A stretch of 64,000 nucleotides of DNA from positions 62,001 through 126,000 of the forward strand of contig JAZQIM010000011.1 of assembly GCA_045541115.1 (NCBI GenBank). The letters are read 5' to 3'. A model generated the notes under the pieces. It was given only the letters and a program-made list of their open reading frames with translations. It did no database searches and was not told the origin of the DNA. The stretch's first letter is position 1. Every line of letters starts with the position of its first letter. Made by a program: the position numbers and the translations under genes. This document shows positions 28,867 through 37,501 of this stretch, piece by piece. Origin of the DNA: Aphodoplasma sp045541115. GTDB taxonomy: Bacteria > Bacillota > Clostridia > UBA1381 > UMGS1253.

Positions 28867-28897
28867 AAAACGCGGATAAGATATCCGCGTTTTTTTG
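28867..28897 (+). terminator. Terminator after the M14 peptidase
   Basis: CGCGGATA / TATCCGCG stem with a 3-base loop, then seven T residues. Confidence 0.9.
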
Positions 28898-28990
28898 ATG
28901 TAGTTTTTGTCTAATTTTCACACATACCCCGCCTTTTAATTGTATTTTCCTAAAATAATATCCAAAGCTTAAAAAGCCACTTCATTTTGC

Positions 28991-29019
28991 TTGACAGTAT
29001 ATATTTTTATTGGTATAAT
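28991..29019 (+). promoter_or_regulatory. Consensus sigma-A promoter of the pyruvate oxidoreductase gene
   Basis: TTGACA (28991-28996), 17-base spacer, TATAAT (29014-29019): an exact consensus, fitting a strongly expressed central enzyme. Confidence 0.9.
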
Positions 29020-29082
29020 ATTGGGTGGTAAAATATTATTAAACTTTTATTTTAAATTTTATACAATAGAGGAGGATTTTCC

Positions 29083-32000
29083 ATGGCAAGAAAGATGAAA
29101 ACTATGGACGGCAACAACGCCGCCGCTTGGGCATCATACGCTTTTACTGATGTAGCAGCGATATACCCAATCACACCTTCATCGGTAATGGCTGAAGTAA
29201 CTGATGAATGGGCAGTTGAAAACAGGGAAAACATTTTCGGTCAACCTGTAAAAGTTGTTGAAATGCAGTCAGAGGCAGGTGCAGCAGGTGCTGTTCACGG
29301 CTCACTCGCAGCAGGTGCTCTTACTACTACCTACACAGCTTCACAGGGTCTTTTATTGATGATTCCTAACATGTACAAAATGGCAGGCGAGCTTTTGCCG
29401 TCAGTTATTCACGTAAGTGCACGTTGCGTAGCTTCACATGCACTTAATATTTTCGGTGACCATTCAGACGTTATGGCTTGCCGTCAGACAGGATATGCGC
29501 TTCTTTGCTCAAACAGTCCGCAGGAAGTTATGGACCTTGGTGCAATAGCTCACTTATCCACAATTAAAGGACGTATTCCGTTCCTTCATTTCTTTGATGG
29601 TTTCAGAACTTCACACGAAATTGATAAGATTGAAGTATGGGATTATGAAGACCTTAAAGAAATGGTTGATATGGATGCTGTTAAGGCATTCCGTAATGGT
29701 TCGCTTAATCCGGAGCATCCTGTGCTTCGCGGTAGCGCACAAAACCCCGACATATTCTTCCAGAACAGAGAGGCATGTAACAAATATTACGAAAACATTC
29801 CTGCTGTCGTAGAAGAATATATGGACAAGGTTAACGCTAAAATCGGCACAAATTATCACCTTGTTGATTACTACGGTGCTCCTGATGCAACAAAGGTTAT
29901 CGTTGCAATGGGCAGCATTTGCGAAACAATCGAAGAAACAATCGACTACTTAAACGCTAAGGGCGAAAAAGTAGGTCTTATAAAGATTCGTCTATACAGA
30001 CCGTTCCCGGTTGATGCATTCTTGAAGGCTGTTCCTGCAACATGTAAGAGCATCGCTGTTTTAGACAGAACAAAAGAGCCGGGTTCAATCGGCGAGCCTC
30101 TCTACCTTGACGTATGTGCTTGCTATGCAGGCAAAAATGACGCTCCGGTTATCATCGGCGGTCGTTACGGTCTTGGTTCAAAGGACACTGTTCCGGCAGA
30201 CATTATCGCAACTTACAAAAATCTCGATGCAAAAGAGCCTATCAAGAGCTTCACTCTCGCTATCGAAGACGATGTTACTAACCTTTCACTTCCAAGAGAA
30301 GACAGCGCTGACACGAGTGCTGAAGGCAACACAGCATGTAAGTTCTGGGGTCTTGGTTCTGACGGTACTGTTGGTGCTAACAAGAACTCAATCAAAATCA
30401 TAGGTGACCACACAGATTTGTATGCACAGGCTTACTTTGCATATGACTCGAAGAAGTCGGGCGGTATTACTGTTTCGCACTTACGTTTCGGTAAAAACCC
30501 GATTAAGTCAACTTACCTTATAAATAAAGCAAACTTCGTAGCATGTCACAACCCGTCATATGTTGATAAGTATGACATGGTAGAAGATCTCGTTCCGGGC
30601 GGCAGCTTCCTTCTTAACTGCGCATGGGACGAAAAAGAGCTTTCAGAAAGACTTCCTGCAAAGATGAAGAAGTATATTGCTGATAACAATATCTCGCTCT
30701 ACACAATCGATGCTATCGGTATCGCAAAAGAGCTTGGTCTTGGAAACAAAACTTCAATCGTTTTACAGTCAGCATTCTTCAAGATCGCAGACGTTATTCC
30801 GTTTGCAGACGCTGTTGAATACATGAAAGCAGCCGTTGTTAAATCATTCGGTGCAAAGGGTGAAAAGATTGTAAGCATGAACCATGCTGCAATTGTTGAA
30901 GGCGAAAAGAACATTAAGAAAGTTAATGTTCCTGCTGATTGGAAAAATGCTACAGATGCTTGTGCAAAAGCAGCATCTGATGCTCCGGAATATGTACAGA
31001 ATATCCTTGAGCCATGTAACAAGCAGCAAGGTGACAAGCTTCCTGTATCTGCATTTATGGATATGGTTGACGGTCATCTTCCGCAGGGTATGGCAGCATA
31101 TGAGAAGCGCGGTATCGCAGTTGACGTTCCTGAATGGATTCCGGAAAACTGTATCCAGTGTAATCAGTGCTCACTCGTATGTCCGCACGCTGTTATCCGT
31201 CCTGCAGTTATGAATGAGCAGGAAGCTGCAAATGCTCCTGAATCAATGAAATCTGTTAAGATGAACGGTAAGGGCATGGAAGGCTACAAGTTCTCAATGG
31301 CAATAAGCACACTTGACTGTACAGGTTGCGGCAACTGTGCAAAGGTTTGTCCTGCAAAGGAAAAGGCTCTCGTTATGAAGCCGATCGATACACAGCTTGA
31401 CGCTCAGAAAGGCTTTGACTACAGCCGCACACTTTCTGTAAAAGAAGATTTGCTCTCACTTCCGCTTAACGTTAAGAATTCACAGTTCCGTCAGCCGCTA
31501 CTCGAGTTCTCGGGCGCATGTGCAGGCTGCGGTGAGACACCTTATGCAAAGCTTATCACACAGATTTGCGGCGAGCGTGCATATATCTCGAACGCTACAG
31601 GATGTTCATCAATCTGGGGTGGCAGCGCTCCTTCAACTCCGTACACAATCAACCACAATGGTCATGGTCCTGCTTGGGCTAACTCACTCTTCGAGGATAA
31701 CGCTGAGCACGGTCTTGGTATGGAAATCGCTGCAAAACAATTACGTGAAAGACTTTCAAATCAAATCGCTGCAATCGATAACGCTGATGTAAAAGCAGCT
31801 TACGAAGCTTGGAAGGCATCATATAATGATGGCGAAGCAAACGCTGCTGATACAGCTAACCTCATCGCTGCACTTGAAAAAGACGGCAGCGCTGATGCAA
31901 AGGCAGTTCTTGACTTTAAAGAATTCCTTGCAAAGAAAGCTGTATGGATTTTCGGTGGTGACGGTTGGGCTTATGATATCGGTTTTGGTGGTCTTGACCA

Positions 32001-32589
32001 CGTTCTCGCTTCAGGCGAAGATGTAAACGTAATGGTATTTGATACAGAGGTTTACTCAAATACAGGCGGTCAGGCTTCAAAATCTACTCCGACAGGTGCT
32101 GTTGCACAGTTCGCTGCAGGTGGTAAGCCGATCAGAAAGAAGAATCTTGCTGAAATCGCAATGTCATACGGTTACGTTTACGTTGCACAGGTTGCTCTTG
32201 GCTATGACATGGCTCAGACAGTTAAAGCAATCAAGGAAGCTGTAAGCTACAACGGTCCTTCACTTATCATCGGTTATGCTCCATGTATTAACCATGGTAT
32301 CAAGGGCGGTATGACAGATACACAAAAGGTTATCAAGAATGCTGTTATGTCAGGATACTGGCAGACATTCAGATTTGACCCAAGACTCAGTGCTGAGGGC
32401 AAAGTACCGTTCACAATGGATTCAAAAGATCCGAGCGCTTCATACAGAGACTTCATCATGAACGAAGTTCGTTACAGCTCACTTGCTCGCAAGTTCCCTG
32501 AAAAGGCTGATGAGCTATTTAACGAAGCAGAAAAACAAGCAAAAGAGCGCTATGAGCACTGGACAAAGTACAGCAAGCTTTTCGAGTAA
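29083..32589 (+). CDS. nifJ: Pyruvate:ferredoxin (flavodoxin) oxidoreductase
   Basis: 1168 residues, the full single-chain length. It oxidises pyruvate with CoA to acetyl-CoA and CO2 and reduces ferredoxin, the main energy reaction of many anaerobes. Visible parts are the pyrimidine-binding N-terminal domain (YPITPSSVMAEVTDEWA), the gamma domain, two 4Fe-4S motifs (CIQCNQCSLVCPHA and CTGCGNCAKVCP), a third cluster site beginning CAGCGETPY, and the thiamine-diphosphate domain (GDGWAYDIGFGGLDHVLASG, DTEVYSNTGGQ). It has its own consensus promoter and terminator. Codon use is more biased than in neighbours, as expected for high expression. Confidence 0.97.
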   Translation: MARKMKTMDGNNAAAWASYAFTDVAAIYPITPSSVMAEVTDEWAVENRENIFGQPVKVVEMQSEAGAAGAVHGSLAAGALTTTYTASQGLLLMIPNMYKMAGELLPSVIHVSARCVASHALNIFGDHSDVMACRQTGYALLCSNSPQEVMDLGAIAHLSTIKGRIPFLHFFDGFRTSHEIDKIEVWDYEDLKEMVDMDAVKAFRNGSLNPEHPVLRGSAQNPDIFFQNREACNKYYENIPAVVEEYMDKVNAKIGTNYHLVDYYGAPDATKVIVAMGSICETIEETIDYLNAKGEKVGLIKIRLYRPFPVDAFLKAVPATCKSIAVLDRTKEPGSIGEPLYLDVCACYAGKNDAPVIIGGRYGLGSKDTVPADIIATYKNLDAKEPIKSFTLAIEDDVTNLSLPREDSADTSAEGNTACKFWGLGSDGTVGANKNSIKIIGDHTDLYAQAYFAYDSKKSGGITVSHLRFGKNPIKSTYLINKANFVACHNPSYVDKYDMVEDLVPGGSFLLNCAWDEKELSERLPAKMKKYIADNNISLYTIDAIGIAKELGLGNKTSIVLQSAFFKIADVIPFADAVEYMKAAVVKSFGAKGEKIVSMNHAAIVEGEKNIKKVNVPADWKNATDACAKAASDAPEYVQNILEPCNKQQGDKLPVSAFMDMVDGHLPQGMAAYEKRGIAVDVPEWIPENCIQCNQCSLVCPHAVIRPAVMNEQEAANAPESMKSVKMNGKGMEGYKFSMAISTLDCTGCGNCAKVCPAKEKALVMKPIDTQLDAQKGFDYSRTLSVKEDLLSLPLNVKNSQFRQPLLEFSGACAGCGETPYAKLITQICGERAYISNATGCSSIWGGSAPSTPYTINHNGHGPAWANSLFEDNAEHGLGMEIAAKQLRERLSNQIAAIDNADVKAAYEAWKASYNDGEANAADTANLIAALEKDGSADAKAVLDFKEFLAKKAVWIFGGDGWAYDIGFGGLDHVLASGEDVNVMVFDTEVYSNTGGQASKSTPTGAVAQFAAGGKPIRKKNLAEIAMSYGYVYVAQVALGYDMAQTVKAIKEAVSYNGPSLIIGYAPCINHGIKGGMTDTQKVIKNAVMSGYWQTFRFDPRLSAEGKVPFTMDSKDPSASYRDFIMNEVRYSSLARKFPEKADELFNEAEKQAKERYEHWTKYSKLFE

Positions 32590-32608
32590 TTTAAAGCTTA
32601 ACAAATCA

Positions 32609-32638
32609 AACGACGGGTATCTTACCCGTCGTTTTTTT
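32609..32638 (+). terminator. Terminator of the pyruvate oxidoreductase gene
   Basis: CGACGGGTA / TACCCGTCG stem with 3-base loop, then seven T residues. Confidence 0.92.
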
Positions 32639-32644
32639 GTATTA

Positions 32645-32673
32645 AAAAAGCAGAGCGCATGCCCTGCTTTCTT
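32645..32673 (-). terminator. Terminator of the murT-gatD-hisH-hisF operon
   Basis: Minus strand AAAGCAG / CTGCTTT stem around a GC-rich loop, followed by a T-run; 13 bases past the HisF-like stop. Confidence 0.78.
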
Positions 32674-32685
32674 TTTATATAGTTA

Positions 32686-33480
32686 TTATAATATATATGG
32701 TCTTATCGGCTGACCGTTTGCAATAAGGTAATCTTTAATTTCCTTTACATGGTAGTTTCTTGGCATCTTTGGTGAATAAAGCATCGAGGAAATAATGCCG
32801 GCAGATGCGCCTGTCTTTGAGAAAACCTCAAGCAGATGCTCCGGCTTTCCTGCACCACCCGACGCGATTACGGGAATATTTACGGCATCTGAAATCATCT
32901 TCGTAATCTCGATATCATAGCCCTGATGCGTACCGTCGTTATCAATAGAGTTTACGCATATCTCACCTGCTCCAAGCGCTTCGCCGCGCTTTGCCCACTC
33001 GACAGCATCCATTCCGGTAAAAACGCGAGCACCATCAATTGCAATTTCATATCCGCTCGGTATCTTTTCGCTCTTATCAACCTTTTTTACCTGCATGCTT
33101 AAAACAATGCATTGTCTGCCGAAAGCCTTTGCACCGTCATTTATTATCTGCGGATTGCGCACAGCCATCGAATCAATGCTTATTTTCTCGGCGCCCGCCT
33201 TTAATACCTCATACATGTCATCAAGGTTTCGTATGCCTCCGCCCACCGTAAATGGCACAAATACATTTTCTGCTACCATTTTTACTGTATCAATATCAAT
33301 CTTACGCTTTTCTGCGCTTGCCAGTATATCAAAAAATATTATTTCGTCTATCTGGTCTGCATAAATCTTTTTGGCAACGACTTCAGCTTTGTCGATGTCA
33401 ATGTTATTTTGAAATTTGTGCGCTTTTGTTACCATTTTATCTCGTATGTCAAAGCACGCGATTAGTCTTTTTGTAAGCAT
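32686..33480 (-). CDS. HisF-like barrel protein with altered active site
   Basis: 264 residues with a full HisF (beta/alpha)8 barrel. It keeps Asp11 (ACFDIRD), Lys19, Asp51 (FFDILAS), the phosphate-loop glycines VGGGI (79-83) and SGGAG (207-211), and Asp182 (IDNDGT). The second catalytic acid, Asp130 of HisF (VAIDAK in the Thermotoga enzyme), is Gln130 here (LSMQVKK). Canonical HisF needs Asp11 and Asp130 to cyclise imidazole glycerol phosphate, so normal histidine synthesis is doubtful. The gene starts one base after the HisH-like stop, in one operon with murT-gatD and with no other his gene. It may belong with amidation-type HisF paralogs such as WbuZ/HisF2. Function unknown. Confidence 0.8.
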   Translation of the reverse strand: MLTKRLIACFDIRDKMVTKAHKFQNNIDIDKAEVVAKKIYADQIDEIIFFDILASAEKRKIDIDTVKMVAENVFVPFTVGGGIRNLDDMYEVLKAGAEKISIDSMAVRNPQIINDGAKAFGRQCIVLSMQVKKVDKSEKIPSGYEIAIDGARVFTGMDAVEWAKRGEALGAGEICVNSIDNDGTHQGYDIEITKMISDAVNIPVIASGGAGKPEHLLEVFSKTGASAGIISSMLYSPKMPRNYHVKEIKDYLIANGQPIRPYIL

Positions 33481-33481
33481 C

Positions 33482-34105
33482 TTATTCTCCCCTTCCTAAA
33501 AGCGTAAAATTCTTCAGAAGTTTAAGTCCTATCTCGCCGCTTTTTTCAAGGTGAAACTGCGAGGCATAAATATTGTCTTTATGTATCATAGAACAAAAAT
33601 CCTTGCTGTAATTCGTGTATGCAAGCGCGATTTCGCTATCTTTGGGACGGATATGATACGAATTTACAAAATAAAAATATTCTTCGCCTGAAAGTCCGTC
33701 AAGAATTTTATCGTCCGTGGTAAATCTTGCGCTGTTCCAACCTATCTGCGGGACTCTTACGTCTGCATCGTCAAATCTTACTACATCGCCTTTAAACCAT
33801 CCAAGACACGTCGCATTGTCTTCTTCACTTCTCTCAAAAAGAACCTGCAATCCGACGCAAATTCCCATAAACATCTTCTTTTTTTCGATTGCATGCTCAT
33901 AAAGTAAATCTATAAGGTCTAACTCACGAAGCGAATCCATCGTCGCTCCTGCCGAGCCGACACCGGGAAGTATAATATGGCTGCACTGCGATAGCGTCTG
34001 CCTGTCCCCTGTCAAAACAGCATCAATTCCTATATGAGAAAGTGCACTTTTTACGCTCGGTCCGTTTCCGGCTTTATAATCGATTACACCAATCATCTGT
34101 TTCAT
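33482..34105 (-). CDS. HisH-like glutamine amidotransferase subunit
   Basis: 207 residues, class I glutaminase of HisH type. The triad is complete: Cys83 (GICVGLQ), His185 and Glu187 (QFHLEKSG). The usual Pro between His and Glu is Leu, and the early motif reads DYKAGNGPSVK instead of the usual DYGAGNLRSV. It should release ammonia from glutamine and pass it to a partner barrel, here the HisF-like protein encoded next. It starts 13 bases after the gatD stop. A paralog rather than the histidine-pathway HisH is inferred from context and from changes in its partner. Confidence 0.8.
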   Translation of the reverse strand: MKQMIGVIDYKAGNGPSVKSALSHIGIDAVLTGDRQTLSQCSHIILPGVGSAGATMDSLRELDLIDLLYEHAIEKKKMFMGICVGLQVLFERSEEDNATCLGWFKGDVVRFDDADVRVPQIGWNSARFTTDDKILDGLSGEEYFYFVNSYHIRPKDSEIALAYTNYSKDFCSMIHKDNIYASQFHLEKSGEIGLKLLKNFTLLGRGE

Positions 34106-34118
34106 CCCTTCATAGCAT

Positions 34119-34868
34119 TTATTTTCTTAAGGTTTTTTCCCTGTTTATAATATACTCTCTTGCTCTCTTTTCCATCATATCATCTAACTTCTCAAGCTCA
34201 TCTACTGCATCGCAAGAATATTTCCTTTTAAGCGCCGCCTTTATAAGAAAATCGGTAAGCTCGGGATTTTTTGGAAGTATCGGCCCGTTTACATATGTCG
34301 CCACTGTGTTTTTGTAAATCACACCTTCATTATTGCCCGCGCCGTCATTTCCATATCCAAATATAACCTTGCCAAAAGCGCTATGGCCTTTTATGTCGGT
34401 ATATCCCGCATAATTTTCAAATCCTGCGAGAATAACCTTCTCATCGCCAAGACATACCTCGATTGCGACATTTCCTATAAACCTTTTATCGCTCTGTTTC
34501 GTGTCAATGTCAAGAACGCCAAAGCACTCTATCTTTCTGCCTTCATATTCATAATAATTTCCTAAGAGCTGATAGCCCGAACAAAGTGCGAGCAAAACGC
34601 CGTCATTTTCGACATACTCCTTTAGCGCACTGCCAAGCGTATCGCGATGCTCGCTTACCAAAAGAGCCGCTCTGTCAGTACCGCCTCCGAAAATGACAAT
34701 ATCGACATCGCTAAAATCAACGCTCATATCCACCGAAAGCTTTTTCTCAATAAACTCTATACCTCTTTTTTCACATCTGTCTTTTATGGCTGCTACATTT
34801 CCCGTATCGCCGCATAAGTTAAGAATCTCGGGGTAAATGTGACAAAGAGTAATGCTTTTTTTACTCAT
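34119..34868 (-). CDS. gatD: Lipid II isoglutaminyl synthase glutaminase subunit GatD, catalytic His replaced
   Basis: 249 residues, CobB/CobQ-type amidotransferase. The nucleophile is Cys96 (LALCSGYQLLG). GFENYAGYTD and the GPILPKNPELTD end segment are typical of GatD. In Staphylococcus aureus GatD the catalytic His lies just before this segment (recalled as YLHGPILPKN); here it reads YVNGPILPKN, with Asn194 encoded by AAC. GatD supplies ammonia to MurT for amidation of D-Glu in lipid II. It overlaps murT by 8 bases. Whether this GatD is an active glutaminase is uncertain. Confidence 0.88.
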   Translation of the reverse strand: MSKKSITLCHIYPEILNLCGDTGNVAAIKDRCEKRGIEFIEKKLSVDMSVDFSDVDIVIFGGGTDRAALLVSEHRDTLGSALKEYVENDGVLLALCSGYQLLGNYYEYEGRKIECFGVLDIDTKQSDKRFIGNVAIEVCLGDEKVILAGFENYAGYTDIKGHSAFGKVIFGYGNDGAGNNEGVIYKNTVATYVNGPILPKNPELTDFLIKAALKRKYSCDAVDELEKLDDMMEKRAREYIINREKTLRK

Positions 34869-36222
34869 TTTTACCCTCCTCCATCGCCTTAAGCGCCTTG
34901 TACATTGGATACATCGCCGAATAATTTACAAGAAGGTAGCTAATCTTCTCATCGCCTTCCAAAATCGCCTTAAGCGCCAAATCAGTTGTATCGTAAACAC
35001 TCATCTTGTTTTCATCATAATTTGCATATTTAAGCCTGATATACATATCATAGCGTCTTTCACCGCTTATTATATACCTTTTTGCATCGCCCTTAAGGAG
35101 TGATTCAAAATCAACATCCCAAATCCACGAAACATCTTCGCCGTCTTGCGGACGGTCATTTAATGCAAGCAGAACGCTCTTCTCGCGCTTGTCATTTATG
35201 ACGGTAGTAACAGATTGATTAAATCCAATTGGATTTTTCGATAATAAAAGATATATCGTCTTATCTTTTATATTAAATCTGCTCATACGTCCCGGCTGCG
35301 GCTTTTGTGAGCATAACACGCCCATGATAAATTTTTTGTCAATGCCGAGCATATTGGTAGCGGCAAAAGCCATAAGCATATTATACACATTATAAATTCC
35401 CGTAACAGAGGACTGTGCATGCACGATGTAACCTTCGCTTGTAACGTCAAAATGAAGTATGCCTTCATTTATGCAGATATTTTTCGCAAGATATGAGGCC
35501 TTCGGGTTTTCGTTTAAACAATTTTCACATCTGTATCGTCCGATTTGTCCGTACATATAATATTCGTATGTCAGTGTATGGCCGCACTTTGCACAGAGCG
35601 CGCCATCACGAATTTCATTACAGCCAAGAATATCGACTTTTCCGTCAACACCATAGTAAACAGCATCTCTGCCTTCGCCAAAAACTGCTGTGACGGGATC
35701 ATCGGCATTCAACACGAGCTTTGCGCCGAGAGCCATATCAAAAGCCTTTTTCAAAAGCTTTGATGTTGTCTCAACCTCTCCGTATCTGTCAAGCTGGTCA
35801 CGAAAAAGATTTGTAACAACAATAACAGAGGGCTCAATATGGCTAAACAGTATCGGAAGCGTCGCTTCATCTACCTCAAGGCAGGCGAAATCCACATCAA
35901 GCGAAGCAAAAACCGATGCTTTCACGCAAAACGCCGTTATAATTCCGTTTATCATGTTTGCACCCGTGCTGTTGCACACAGTTTTATATCCTGCACGCAC
36001 AAGCGTCGTGTTTATAAGGTTATTTGTCGTCGTCTTTCCGTTTGTACCGCACACGATAATTATTTGCTTTTTAACCTTTTTTGATAATACATCTATAATA
36101 TAAGGGCATATTTTGCTTGCGTATTTTCCCGGAGCGGCCGATGCACGCGAGCCTGAGATTTTGCACAAAAAATATATTATTTTTGCCAACATAACAGCAA
36201 TAATAATTCGCAGCCTTTTCAT
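34861..36222 (-). CDS. murT: Lipid II isoglutaminyl synthase ligase subunit MurT
   Basis: 453 residues, Mur-ligase type. An N-terminal hydrophobic segment is followed by the ATP loop GTNGKTTTNNL, a four-Cys zinc ribbon inserted in the middle domain (CAKCG and CENC), and the MurT C-terminal domain (DUF1727). It activates the D-Glu carboxylate of lipid II for amidation with ammonia from GatD. An upstream ATG at 36258 has no ribosome site; AAAGGGTG lies 6 bases before the ATG at 36222. It is the first gene of the operon and diverges from ddh. Confidence 0.92.
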   Translation of the reverse strand: MKRLRIIIAVMLAKIIYFLCKISGSRASAAPGKYASKICPYIIDVLSKKVKKQIIIVCGTNGKTTTNNLINTTLVRAGYKTVCNSTGANMINGIITAFCVKASVFASLDVDFACLEVDEATLPILFSHIEPSVIVVTNLFRDQLDRYGEVETTSKLLKKAFDMALGAKLVLNADDPVTAVFGEGRDAVYYGVDGKVDILGCNEIRDGALCAKCGHTLTYEYYMYGQIGRYRCENCLNENPKASYLAKNICINEGILHFDVTSEGYIVHAQSSVTGIYNVYNMLMAFAATNMLGIDKKFIMGVLCSQKPQPGRMSRFNIKDKTIYLLLSKNPIGFNQSVTTVINDKREKSVLLALNDRPQDGEDVSWIWDVDFESLLKGDAKRYIISGERRYDMYIRLKYANYDENKMSVYDTTDLALKAILEGDEKISYLLVNYSAMYPMYKALKAMEEGKNE

Positions 36223-36348
36223 TTGTCGCACCCTTTCTTTAATAAGATAAATTTTCATATGCGTTAATTATAGCACGTATTTGACATAATTACAATAAAT
36301 ACAAAAAAATAACATAATTTTTTATTGTAATTTTTTGTAACTTTTTTA

Positions 36349-36377
36349 TTGCAAGAAACTACAATAAATGATATACT
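36349..36377 (+). promoter_or_regulatory. Sigma-A promoter of ddh
   Basis: TTGCAA (36349-36354), 17-base spacer, TATACT (36372-36377), about 60 bases before the start. Confidence 0.7.
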
Positions 36378-36438
36378 AATAAATATAGTTTTTTTACATT
36401 GATGCCATAAAAATACATGCAAGGAGGAAAATAGCTAA

Positions 36439-37416
36439 ATGGATACAATAAGAGTTGCTATTGTCGGTTATGGAAATCTCGGAAAAGGTGCACAAAAAGC
36501 AATTAAAAGCGCGCCCGACATGGAACTTGTCGGCATATTTACGCGCCGCAATCCTTCAGAACTTAACGCTGCAGATAATGCAAGCGTATATTCTATAGAC
36601 GACATTTTAAATATGAAAGACAAAATTGATGCCGTAATCATATGTGGCGGAAGTGCAACTGACCTTCCCGAGCAGACTCCTTATCTTGCAAAGTATTTTA
36701 ACGTTGTTGACAGCTTTGATACACACGCAAAAATACCAACGCATTTCGAAAACACAGATAATGCAAGCAAAGAAGGCAAAACTGTCAGCATTATATCGAG
36801 CGGATGGGACCCGGGTCTTTTCTCTTTAAACAGACTCATCGGCGAAGCCGTTCTCCCCGACGGATGCACATATACTTTCTGGGGCAAAGGCGTTAGCCAG
36901 GGCCACTCCGACGCAATAAGACGAATTGACGGAGTAAAAGATGCAAAGCAGTATACTATTCCTGTGGAAGATGCAATGATGCGCGTTCGAAACGGGGAAA
37001 ATCCGGATCTTACCACAAGACAAAAGCATATCAGAGAATGTTTTGTCGTTGCTAACGAAGGCGCAGACCTTTCTTTAATTGAAAAAACGATTAAAGAAAT
37101 GCCAAACTACTTTGCAGACTATAATACAATTGTGCATTTTATAAGCGAAGAAGAACTTACGCGTGACCACTCAACAATTCCGCATGGCGGCCACGTTTTA
37201 AGAAGCGGCAAAACAGGCGAAAACAGCCATGTTATTGAATATAGCTTAAAGCTTGATTCAAATCCGGAATTTACTTCAAGTGTACTCGTCGCATGTGCAA
37301 GGGCGGCATATCGCTTCAGCAAGGCAGGCGATTTTGGCTGCAAAACAATATTTGATATTCCGCCTGCATATCTTCATCCGTCAGATGCCGAGACGTTAAG
37401 AAAAAACCTGTTATAA
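36439..37416 (+). CDS. ddh: meso-Diaminopimelate D-dehydrogenase
   Basis: 325 residues, family length. An N-terminal NADPH fold (RVAIVGYGNLGKGAQKAI) is followed by substrate segments SSGWDPGLFSLNRL and the GHVLRSGKTG region. It makes meso-diaminopimelate from tetrahydrodipicolinate in one step for lysine and peptidoglycan. A GGAGG site precedes the start. It diverges from the murT operon, so wall-precursor genes lie on both sides. Confidence 0.95.
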   Translation: MDTIRVAIVGYGNLGKGAQKAIKSAPDMELVGIFTRRNPSELNAADNASVYSIDDILNMKDKIDAVIICGGSATDLPEQTPYLAKYFNVVDSFDTHAKIPTHFENTDNASKEGKTVSIISSGWDPGLFSLNRLIGEAVLPDGCTYTFWGKGVSQGHSDAIRRIDGVKDAKQYTIPVEDAMMRVRNGENPDLTTRQKHIRECFVVANEGADLSLIEKTIKEMPNYFADYNTIVHFISEEELTRDHSTIPHGGHVLRSGKTGENSHVIEYSLKLDSNPEFTSSVLVACARAAYRFSKAGDFGCKTIFDIPPAYLHPSDAETLRKNLL

Positions 37417-37501
37417 AAATCGCTTGAAAGTAGCATAAGCAATAGATGAGAATATAATATTTGTGTATAGAAAATTTTATTATAAGACTTGAGGTAATAA
37501 A

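Noticed and set aside
32686..34105. Plain histidine biosynthesis genes hisH-hisF
   Set aside because: The second catalytic Asp of HisF is replaced, no other his gene is present, and they are in one operon with murT-gatD.
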